A stretch of 7,688 nucleotides of DNA from an uncultured Prevotella sp. (GTDB lineage: Bacteria; Bacteroidota; Bacteroidia; Bacteroidales; Bacteroidaceae). Positions 1 through 4,738 of the stretch are shown here, one piece after another (within the stretch, counting starts at the first letter, position 1; every line of letters begins with the position of its first letter). The DNA lies in NCBI GenBank assembly GCA_900553595.1, contig USEC01000061.1, positions 1 through 7,688 on the forward strand, given 5' to 3'. Below the pieces are notes generated by a model. The model was not told the origin of the DNA. It did no database searches and saw only the letters and a list, made by a program, of their open reading frames with translations. A program made the translations under genes and the position numbers.

Positions 1-35
1 CGCTCGACCTCCTATCGTTAATTCTGAACCAGCAA

Positions 36-128
36 AGGTAATGGCTTTAACTTCTCTAACTTCTTTAACTTCTCTAACTTCTAAAAACGGTAATGGCTTA
101 ACTCCTGAATTCTTAACTCCTGTATTCT
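36..128 (-). repeat. Mosaic nine-base repeat array, left copy
   Basis: On the plus strand TTTAACTTC (46-54), TCTAACTTC (55-63), TTTAACTTC (64-72) and TCTAACTTC (73-81) form two identical 18-base units. The word GGTAATGGC occurs on either side, within 36-54 and 89-104. From 97 to 128 lies a second module that recurs in inverted orientation at 7657-7688 with one mismatch. Read on the minus strand, which is the sense of the nitroreductase upstream of it, the array is purine-rich (GAAGTTARA units) and begins right after the terminator T-run. I see no protein-coding logic here. It resembles a dispersed intergenic repeat of Bacteroidales, but I cannot name a family. Confidence 0.85.
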
Positions 129-169
129 AAAAAAAACAAGGCTTCTTTGCGCATGAAAGAAGCCTTGTT
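129..169 (-). terminator. Intrinsic terminator of the nitroreductase transcript
   Basis: Positions 135-148 and 156-169 are perfect reverse complements (14 pairs, AACAAGGCTTCTTT with AAAGAAGCCTTGTT) around a seven-base loop at 149-155. On the minus strand the stem runs directly into eight T residues (complement of A at 129-136). No T-run follows on the plus strand, so it acts on minus-strand transcripts coming from the nitroreductase, which ends at 305. Confidence 0.9.
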
Positions 170-221
170 CGTATGTCGAAGAAGCCTTGTTTGCGAGTGA
201 AAGAAGGCTTGTTTTCAGCGT
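156..221 (-). repeat. Three 22-base tandem copies carrying the terminator 5' arm
   Basis: AAAGAAGCCTTGTT (156-169), GAAGAAGCCTTGTT (178-191) and AAAGAAGGCTTGTT (200-213) start exactly 22 bases apart, with divergent eight-base remainders. On the minus-strand transcript these are three successive versions of the terminator 5' arm followed by one 3' arm at 135-148. The first arm met by polymerase (200-213) carries a C/G swap in the centre of its GCC core. Confidence 0.85.
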
Positions 222-233
222 GGTGGCAGTGTG

Positions 234-267
234 CTGACTGTCAGGGGGTTGCGAGGCTGACAGTCAG
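234..267. repeat. 11-base inverted repeat in the nitroreductase 3' untranslated region
   Basis: CTGACTGTCAG (234-244) is the exact reverse complement of CTGACAGTCAG (257-267), separated by 12 bases. Each arm is nearly self-palindromic, and the G-rich TTGCG words after each arm are also directly repeated. No T-run follows on either strand, so it is not a canonical terminator. It may be an RNA-stabilising hairpin between the stop codon at 305 and the terminator. Confidence 0.6.
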
Positions 268-304
268 GGGTTGCGGGTCTGGCTGCCGGCGTTGCGGCGA
301 CGGG

Positions 305-829
305 TCACTTTATCACCAGTGTCCAGCCCTCCTTGCGTGGTTTCGGGGCGGCGGCAGGGGCGGCGGCGTGGCCGAGGGAGATTGCGCCGATGCCTTTGAG
401 GCCTTCGGGCAGACCGAGGTCGCGCATGAGTTGGCGGCCTTCGTCGGTGGAGAACATCTCGTACTCACGGTTTATCCAGCATGAGGCGAGACCTATGGCG
501 TGGGCGGCGAGCATCATGTTCTGCAGCACGCAGGAGCCGTCCTGGAAGGCGTTGGCGTTGCTCTCCGAGGCGAAGACGAGGAGCACTGTGGGTGCGTCGT
601 AGTAGGGGTTGCCGGCGGAGCCGCGCACTTCGGCGTTGAGCTTTATGATGCGCTGCATGATGTCGGTGCGCTGCACTGCCACGATGACGGGGTCCTGGCA
701 GCCGTGTGCCGTGGGGGCGTAGGTGCCGGCTTCCATTACTGCTGCCAGCTGTTCGTCGCTTACCTGCTCCGCTGTGTACTTGCGGCAGCTGCGACGGGTC
801 TTTATGAGTTCCAATAATTCGTTGTTCAT
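305..829 (-). CDS. Nitroreductase family protein (FMN-dependent oxidoreductase)
   Basis: A 174-residue protein starting MNNELLELIK. Residues 11-18 (TRRSCRKY) match the N-terminal Arg-Arg-Ser-x-Arg phosphate-binding motif of FMN nitroreductases. DGSCVLQNMMLAAHAIGLAS (97-116) is the characteristic dimer-core helix, and GIGAISLGHA (146-155) is the usual C-terminal strand and loop. Family members are flavin homodimers that transfer electrons from NAD(P)H to nitro compounds, quinones or enones; the physiological substrate cannot be told here. Length is normal for the short subfamily. The ATG at 829 is chosen because homology begins just after it and the spacer to the GT9 gene lies upstream. The frame stays open far into the GT9 antisense region, but that extension has biased composition and no family similarity. 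No Shine-Dalgarno is visible. A 15-base palindrome upstream (872-886) suggests its own regulated promoter. Confidence 0.92.
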   Translation of the reverse strand: MNNELLELIKTRRSCRKYTAEQVSDEQLAAVMEAGTYAPTAHGCQDPVIVAVQRTDIMQRIIKLNAEVRGSAGNPYYDAPTVLLVFASESNANAFQDGSCVLQNMMLAAHAIGLASCWINREYEMFSTDEGRQLMRDLGLPEGLKGIGAISLGHAAAPAAAPKPRKEGWTLVIK

Positions 830-844
830 GATGACGGTTTTTGT

Positions 845-886
845 TTTTTTATTGTTACACCTTATTATATATTGGCATGATGCCAA
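845..886 (-). promoter_or_regulatory. Candidate nitroreductase promoter region with palindromic operator
   Basis: TTGGCATGATGCCAA (872-886) is a perfect dyad with seven-base arms around one central base. On the minus strand it is followed at once by TATATAATAAGG and then an A-rich leader to the ATG at 829. The TTGG of the dyad could serve as the -33 element and TATAAT as the -7 region, although the exact TAnnTTTG word is absent. A dyad overlapping the core promoter is the typical placement of a repressor site. Regulator unknown. Confidence 0.5.
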
Positions 887-892
887 GTGTGG

Positions 893-921
893 GGACTGGC
901 GGGAGTCACGCTTCGCAGTCC
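893..921 (-). other. Short hairpin after the GT9 stop codon
   Basis: GGACTG (893-898) and CAGTCC (916-921) are reverse complements flanking 17 bases, starting seven bases past the GT9 stop codon. No T-run follows on the minus strand, so it is at most a weak or Rho-assisted end, or a 3'-end protecting stem. Confidence 0.35.
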
Positions 922-927
922 TCCGGT

Positions 928-1980
928 TCACTTCTCGTTGAGCACCTTCTCCACCTTCTCCACTATCATCTGCGGCTCTATTGAGCTGAGACAGGCGAAG
1001 TCGCCGCGCAGGCATGGCTTTGCGCCGTAGATGCTGCATGGGCGGCATGGCATTGCGGCCTGTACGGTGTCGCTCTCGCGCTGCCCCCATCCCACGAACC
1101 CGGCAAAGGGGTGTGTGGCTCCCCACACGCTCACTACGCGTGTGCCGCACACTGAGGCGAGGTGCATGTTGGCGCTGTCCATGCTCACCATCACGTCGAG
1201 ATGGCTCATGAGGATGAGTTCCTGCTGCAGGCTTCCGAGCAGTGCCGAGGCGTTGATGGCGTTGGGGTAGCGTTCCGCCCATGCGTTGAGCGTACGGTGC
1301 TCGTCGCTGCCTCCGCCGAAGAGGAAGATGCGGCACGAGGGGTGGCGGCGTATCGTCTCTGCCACTACCTGTTCCATCTTCTCCACGGGATAGATTTTCC
1401 CCTTGTGCGCCGCGAACGGCGCTATGCCCACCCATTGCTGGAATGCCTTCTTCTCGCCTATCGTCTCGGAGAGCAGGCGCAGGTTGCCTCCTGCCGGCGG
1501 GAAGAGCGATGTGAAGCTGAGCTGCACGGGGTAGCCGAGGCGTTCGAGCACGTCGGCGTAGTTCTGGAACGATGTGGGCAGCTGGCGCAGCTGTTTCCCC
1601 GACGAGGCGGTGAGCTGCCGCCGCTCCTGCCGGTGCTTGTTGATGTGCTCCACACGGTAGCGTGCCAGGTTGAAGCGCATGCGCAGGTAGCCCGAACGCA
1701 GTATGTTGTGCATGTCGGCGACGGCTGTGAAGTTCTTCGCCACAAGCCGCCGGTAGAGCGCGTTGAGCCCTTTCATGCCGCTGTATTCGCCTTTCAGGTC
1801 GGCTTCCATGAACCCCACGTTGGGCGCAAGCCCCTCGAAAAGGGCGCGTGCGAAGGGGCGGCTCAGCACGGTGACGCGCACTGCGGGGTACTGCCGTGCG
1901 AGCGAACTCACCACGGGCACCAGCATTGCCACATCGCCGAGCGCCGAGAAGCGCATGATAAGGATATGTTCGGTTTTCAT
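928..1980 (-). CDS. Glycosyltransferase family 9 (LPS heptosyltransferase-like)
   Basis: A 350-residue GT-B fold enzyme of the WaaC/WaaF type, expected to transfer a heptose or related sugar to a lipid A-core-like acceptor at the inner face of the inner membrane. The N-terminal acceptor domain opens with RFSALGDVAML (10-20); D16 sits where the catalytic Asp of heptosyltransferases lies. The C-terminal donor domain begins near 184 with VGIAPFAAHKGK, whose lysines (193, 195) match donor-phosphate contacts. SMDSANMHLASV (266-277), with D268 and H273, is the hallmark nucleotide-sugar site. Four cysteines at 312, 315, 323 and 330 form the cluster often seen near the C terminus of this family. Length is normal. 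The start at 1980 gives MKTEHILIMRF, a typical beginning. It lies downstream of the DUF4254 gene and is separated from it by an inverted octamer-repeat element. Acceptor and donor sugars are not determinable. Confidence 0.92.
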   Translation of the reverse strand: MKTEHILIMRFSALGDVAMLVPVVSSLARQYPAVRVTVLSRPFARALFEGLAPNVGFMEADLKGEYSGMKGLNALYRRLVAKNFTAVADMHNILRSGYLRMRFNLARYRVEHINKHRQERRQLTASSGKQLRQLPTSFQNYADVLERLGYPVQLSFTSLFPPAGGNLRLLSETIGEKKAFQQWVGIAPFAAHKGKIYPVEKMEQVVAETIRRHPSCRIFLFGGGSDEHRTLNAWAERYPNAINASALLGSLQQELILMSHLDVMVSMDSANMHLASVCGTRVVSVWGATHPFAGFVGWGQRESDTVQAAMPCRPCSIYGAKPCLRGDFACLSSIEPQMIVEKVEKVLNEK

Positions 1981-2000
1981 AGTCGATAAGCTTTTTAAAA

Positions 2001-2119
2001 GTAAAAGGGTAAAAGAGTAAAAAAGTAAAAGGGGCTGGCGCCGGGAGAGGTTGTGCCGGGGGAGGGTAGCACGGTTTTTGCATTTCCTTTTTTACTTTTT
2101 TACTCTTTTACTTTTCTAC
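2001..2119. repeat. Inverted arrays of an eight-base GTAAAAGR unit
   Basis: Four units GTAAAAGG, GTAAAAGA, GTAAAAAA, GTAAAAGG run from 2001 to 2032. Their mirror lies at 2088-2119 as TTTTTTAC, TTTTTTAC, TCTTTTAC, TTTTCTAC. Arms 2001-2030 and 2090-2119 match as inverted repeats at 27 of 30 positions by eye, around a GC-rich loop of about 59 bases. The element fills the spacer between the GT9 start and the DUF4254 stop, and the TAG stop of the latter (2116-2118) lies inside the outermost unit. Transcribed through, it would fold into a long stem between the two genes. Confidence 0.85.
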
Positions 2120-2718
2120 TTTTTATACAGCACCGGGTTTGTGCTTGGGTCGTTGTACATCTTCATCTGCCGATAGACCTTCATGTACTTCCGTCCCTCG
2201 GCGATGTCCTCGAGCAGCTGGTCGATGGCGGTAGAGAGGTCGGTCTGCTGTTCGAGCAGCACGGCGAGCTTGGCGGCGCACTTCTGGCGGTGCTCCTCCG
2301 TCGCGTCGGCGCGTTCAGCCTCCTCGCGCATGTGGTAGATCTTGAGCGCGAGTATGCTCAGACGGTCTATCGCCCATGCGGGGCTTTCGGTGTTGAGGCG
2401 TGCCTCCGGCAGCGGCTTTATGTCGCTGTAACGCTGGCGGAAGTATGAGTCGATCTGCTCCACGAGGTCGGTACGGTCCTGGTTGGAGCGGTCGATGCGC
2501 CGTTTCAGCGACAGGGCGTCGTCGGGATTGATGTGCGGGTCGCGTATGATGTCCTCGAAATGCCACTGCACGGTGTCTATCCAGCACTTCAGATAGAGCC
2601 GGTTCTCGATCTCGTCACGCTCGTACGGGTTGCTGATGGGTGTCTCGATGTCATCCTTGATGTGGTAGTCGCGGATGGCCTGGTTGAAGATGGTGTTACA
2701 ATGTTGTGCGAAAGACAT
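2116..2718 (-). CDS. DUF4254 family protein
   Basis: A 200-residue, highly charged, apparently all-helical soluble protein with no signal peptide or membrane segment. I recognise it as the Bacteroidetes DUF4254 family from the conserved N-terminal block ending in NRLYLKCWIDTVQWHFED (39-56), the DP-INPDDAL-LKRRIDRSNQDRTDLVE segment (60-87) and the EARLNTESPAWAIDRLSILA region (105-124). Biochemical role is unknown. In my recollection the family is repeatedly found beside GT9 glycosyltransferases, as here, so a partner or accessory role in surface-polysaccharide synthesis is an inference. The ATG at 2718 is the first in frame after a good promoter and AT-rich leader. The C terminus (LYKK then TAG) runs into the octamer repeat, so the last codons and stop may have been set by repeat insertion. 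Confidence 0.85.
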   Translation of the reverse strand: MSFAQHCNTIFNQAIRDYHIKDDIETPISNPYERDEIENRLYLKCWIDTVQWHFEDIIRDPHINPDDALSLKRRIDRSNQDRTDLVEQIDSYFRQRYSDIKPLPEARLNTESPAWAIDRLSILALKIYHMREEAERADATEEHRQKCAAKLAVLLEQQTDLSTAIDQLLEDIAEGRKYMKVYRQMKMYNDPSTNPVLYKK

Positions 2719-2789
2719 ATATATGTTGTTTTGTTGTTTCAGGGCAGTTATTGTGGTAAAGATTCCCTTGCGGGAAAATTAAAGTCCTA

Positions 2790-2821
2790 CAAAAATAGGG
2801 AAAAACCGCCAAACACGCAAA
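2790..2821 (-). promoter_or_regulatory. Bacteroidetes-type promoter for the DUF4254/GT9 genes
   Basis: On the minus strand TTTG (complement of 2818-2821) is followed after exactly 20 bases by TATTTTTG (complement of 2790-2797). This is a full match to the -33 TTTG / -7 TAnnTTTG pattern of the primary sigma factor of Bacteroidetes. It predicts a leader of roughly 65 bases before the ATG at 2718. Confidence 0.75.
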
Positions 2822-2913
2822 TATTTGCCCGAAAACTTGCATTTCCGCCGCTCGCATGAAAAGCTCTGTTGCAATGGTTTCGGTGCTTCGGGAGGCAGAA
2901 AAATGGCAAAATA

Positions 2914-2940
2914 TTGCACAATCGCATACATAATGTGCAA
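2914..2940. promoter_or_regulatory. Spaced dyad upstream of the acpP promoter
   Basis: TTGCACA (2914-2920) and TGTGCAA (2934-2940) are exact inverted half-sites with starts 20 bases apart, about two helical turns, ending 26 bases before the -33 element of acpP. This is a plausible activator or repressor site. The regulator is unknown and a seven-base match in AT-rich DNA can occur by chance. Confidence 0.4.
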
Positions 2941-2966
2941 CAATAAGTGCTTTTTTGTATGAAATA

Positions 2967-2998
2967 TTTGCTAAATCGAAGAAAAAGTAGTTACTTTG
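2967..2998 (+). promoter_or_regulatory. Promoter of the acpP-fabF-rnc operon
   Basis: TTTG at 2967-2970, a 20-base spacer, then TTACTTTG at 2991-2998 followed by CACC. This matches the Bacteroidetes -33/-7 pattern with one deviation in the TA. The predicted start site is a few bases downstream, giving an AT-rich leader of about 45-50 bases to the acpP ATG at 3053. No Shine-Dalgarno lies at the usual distance; an AGGA at 3016-3019 is too far upstream. Confidence 0.75.
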
Positions 2999-3052
2999 CA
3001 CCGGTTTATTTAAAAAGGAAATTAATTATAAACATTTTAAACATTTAAAATT

Positions 3053-3289
3053 ATGTCAGATATCGAATCTAAAGTAAAGGCTATCATCGTTGACAAACTC
3101 GGTGTTGATGAGGCAGAAGTAAATCCCGCAGCAAGCTTCACAAACGACCTCGGTGCAGACTCACTTGACACTGTAGAGCTCATCATGGAATTCGAGAAGG
3201 ACTTCAACATCTCTATTCCCGACGACCAGGCTGAGAAGATCGGCACTGTAGGCGACGCTATCGCTTACATCGAGAACAACCAGAAATAA
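3053..3289 (+). CDS. acpP: Acyl carrier protein
   Basis: A 78-residue acidic protein, the normal ACP length, that carries growing acyl chains through type II fatty-acid synthesis in the cytosol. The four-helix pattern is intact, and the Asp-Ser-Leu motif within LGADSLDTVELIM places the phosphopantetheine attachment at S37. The acidic recognition helix II (DTVELIMEFEKDF) that docks FabF and other enzymes follows directly. The start at 3053 gives the standard MSDIESKVKAI opening. The gene leads an operon with fabF and rnc, a common Bacteroidetes order, under a strong-looking promoter. The 186-base spacer to fabF contains several hairpins, including one followed by six T, which could let this abundant protein be made in excess over the downstream genes. 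Confidence 0.98.
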   Translation: MSDIESKVKAIIVDKLGVDEAEVNPAASFTNDLGADSLDTVELIMEFEKDFNISIPDDQAEKIGTVGDAIAYIENNQK

Positions 3290-3292
3290 ATC

Positions 3293-3329
3293 GTGGACAA
3301 TGGACTATAGCTTATGGTCCACCTTTTTT
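3293..3329 (+). terminator. Candidate partial terminator or attenuator after acpP
   Basis: GTGGAC (3293-3298) pairs with GTCCAC (3317-3322), and TGGAC (3301-3305) can replace the first arm; one C then six T (3324-3329) follow. The stem is short, so incomplete termination between acpP and fabF is the likely effect. GCTTATGG (3310-3317), which overlaps the 3' arm, can instead pair with CCATAAGC at 3367-3374, a possible competing fold. Confidence 0.5.
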
Positions 3330-3365
3330 CTGATGGCAGGCACTAAGGGGAATTCTCCGGCCTGA

Positions 3366-3386
3366 GCCATAAGCCATAAGCCACAA
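3366..3386 (+). repeat. Three tandem seven-base GCCATAA units
   Basis: GCCATAA (3366-3372), GCCATAA (3373-3379) and GCCACAA (3380-3386) are contiguous. An inverted copy of the word, GCTTATGG, lies at 3310-3317. It is another short-unit intergenic array, here inside the acpP-fabF spacer. Confidence 0.75.
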
Positions 3387-3391
3387 ACATC

Positions 3392-3453
3392 GCAGATGCT
3401 CAAAATTAAAAAGTGCGAGCCGGTAGCCCGCGCCTTTAATTTTGAACACCTGC
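3392..3453 (+). other. 62-base hairpin in the fabF leader
   Basis: CAAAATTAAA (3401-3410) and TTTAATTTTG (3435-3444) pair perfectly; the wider arms 3392-3410 and 3435-3453 match at 17 of 19 positions. Inside, 3413-3420 and 3426-3433 form a second GC-rich stem (one A-C mismatch, one G-T wobble) around loop CGGTA. The structure ends 22 bases before the fabF ATG. The right arm also contains TAATTTTG (3437-3444), a perfect -7 word for a Bacteroidetes promoter, but I see no matching -33 element. Confidence 0.7.
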
Positions 3454-3475
3454 AAAACAACAATTTTTCTTTTAG

Positions 3476-4738
3476 ATGGAATTAAAAAGAGTAGTAGTAA
3501 CAGGACTTGGTGCTGTCACACCGGTAGGCAATACTCCCGAAGAGACATGGAAGAGCCTTTGCAATGGTGTCAGCGGCGCAGCTCCTATTACATTATTTGA
3601 CGCTTCCAAATTCAAGACACAGTTCGCATGCGAGGTGAAGGACTTCAAGCCAGCCGAATACATCGACCGCAAAGACCTGCGCAAGATGGACCGCTATGCA
3701 CAACTCGCCATGGTGTCGGCCATACAGGCCGTGAACGACAGCGGCATTGACGTGGAAGCAGAAGACAAGAATCGCATCGGAGTAATCTTCGGAGTGGGCA
3801 TCGGAGGTATCAAGACTTTCGAAGAGGAAGTGGGATACTACGCCACACACAAGGAGAACGGCCCGAAATACAACCCCTTCTTCATCCCGAAGATGATTGC
3901 CGACATCGCAGCAGGCCAGATCTCAATCCATTACGGATTCCACGGACCTAACTTCGCGACCACATCGGCATGCGCATCTTCAACCAACGCACTCGCCGAC
4001 GCGTTCAACCTCATACGCCTCGGCAAGGCCAACATCATCGTCAGCGGCGGTGCTGAGGCAGCAATCACAGAAAGCGGCGTGGGCGGATTCAACGCCATGC
4101 ACGCACTCTCAACACGCAACGACGACCCGGAACACGCATCACGCCCGTTCAGCGCAAGCCGCGACGGATTCATAATGGGCGAAGGTGCCGGATGCCTCAT
4201 ACTCGAAGAGCTGGAACACGCCAAGGCACGCGGAGCCAAGATATACGCCGAAATGGTGGGAGAAGGCATGAGTGCCGACGCCTACCACATCACAGCCTCA
4301 CACCCTGAAGGACTCGGTGCATGCCTCGTAATGCAGAATGCACTCGAAGACGCAGGCATGAAGCCGGAGGACATCGACTACATCAACGTGCACGGCACAT
4401 CGACACCCGTGGGCGACATATCCGAAGCCAAAGCCATAAAGCAGGTATTCGGCGACGCAGCCTACAAGCTCAACATCAGCTCAACGAAGTCAATGACAGG
4501 TCACCTGCTCGGTGCTGCCGGAGCAGTGGAGGCAATGGTGTCGGTGCTCGCAGTGAAGAACGACATCGTTCCGCCTACCATCAACCACGCCGACGACGAC
4601 CGCGACCCGGAAATCGACTACGACTTGAACTACACGTTCAACACCGCACAGAAGCGTGAGGTGCGTGCTGCGCTGAGCAACACGTTCGGATTCGGAGGCC
4701 ACAACGCATGCGTAATATTCAAGAAGTATGCTGAGTAA
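3476..4738 (+). CDS. fabF: Beta-ketoacyl-ACP synthase II
   Basis: A 420-residue thiolase-fold condensing enzyme that elongates acyl-ACP with malonyl-ACP in type II fatty-acid synthesis. It opens with RVVVTGLGAVTPVGN (5-19), typical of FabF. The active-site triad is complete: nucleophile C166 within TTSACASSTNA, H306 within NVHGTSTPVGD and H343 within KSMTGHLLGAAGA, with the supporting K338. The C-terminal SNTFGFGGHNA glycine-rich loop (401-411) is present. Length is normal, so nothing suggests truncation. Long-chain specificity versus FabB is inferred from overall FabF likeness and the neighbouring acpP. The ATG at 3476 fits the family start; the preceding leader is AT-rich without a Shine-Dalgarno. 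Its last 11 bases overlap the start of rnc. Confidence 0.98.
   Translation: MELKRVVVTGLGAVTPVGNTPEETWKSLCNGVSGAAPITLFDASKFKTQFACEVKDFKPAEYIDRKDLRKMDRYAQLAMVSAIQAVNDSGIDVEAEDKNRIGVIFGVGIGGIKTFEEEVGYYATHKENGPKYNPFFIPKMIADIAAGQISIHYGFHGPNFATTSACASSTNALADAFNLIRLGKANIIVSGGAEAAITESGVGGFNAMHALSTRNDDPEHASRPFSASRDGFIMGEGAGCLILEELEHAKARGAKIYAEMVGEGMSADAYHITASHPEGLGACLVMQNALEDAGMKPEDIDYINVHGTSTPVGDISEAKAIKQVFGDAAYKLNISSTKSMTGHLLGAAGAVEAMVSVLAVKNDIVPPTINHADDDRDPEIDYDLNYTFNTAQKREVRAALSNTFGFGGHNACVIFKKYAE

Larger units (their letters stand above)
1..304. other. Gene-free left end
   Basis: No credible gene lies here. The open frame that starts at 173 on the plus strand runs into the nitroreductase antisense and has low-complexity composition. 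The stretch holds the nine-base repeat array (36-128), the terminator hairpin (129-169), 22-base tandem copies of a terminator arm (156-221) and a dyad at 234-267. Nothing recognisable is seen in 1-35. Confidence 0.7.
2719..3052. other. Divergent intergenic regulatory region
   Basis: No gene is supported in these 334 bases. It holds the minus-strand DUF4254 promoter (about 2790-2821), a spaced dyad (2914-2940), the acpP promoter (2967-2998) and the AT-rich acpP leader with the repeated word AAACATTT. A minus-strand open frame at 2696-3001 has no family similarity and covers both promoters. TTCCC/GGGAA (2763-2776) could form a small hairpin in the DUF4254 leader. Confidence 0.7.

Noticed and set aside
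36..128. Phase-variable or coding Lys-Leu repeat peptide from the nine-base array
   Set aside because: The nine-base unit keeps frame and could encode Lys-Leu-Lys repeats, but there is no start codon context, unit lengths vary and another frame has TAA stops, so non-coding repeat is more likely.
156..221. CRISPR-like array
   Set aside because: Repeat cores are 14 bases with eight-base remainders and a 22-base period; there are no spacers of CRISPR length and no cas genes. The copies are terminator arms.
1162..1989. 275-codon plus-strand frame
   Set aside because: It is antisense to GT9, with biased composition and no recognisable motif; a shadow typical of GC-rich coding DNA.
830..2083. Open minus-strand frame continuous with the nitroreductase, giving a 592-residue product
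   Set aside because: It overlaps the well-supported GT9 gene in another frame, is Arg/Pro/Ala/His-rich and lacks family motifs; nitroreductase homology starts at the Met at 829.
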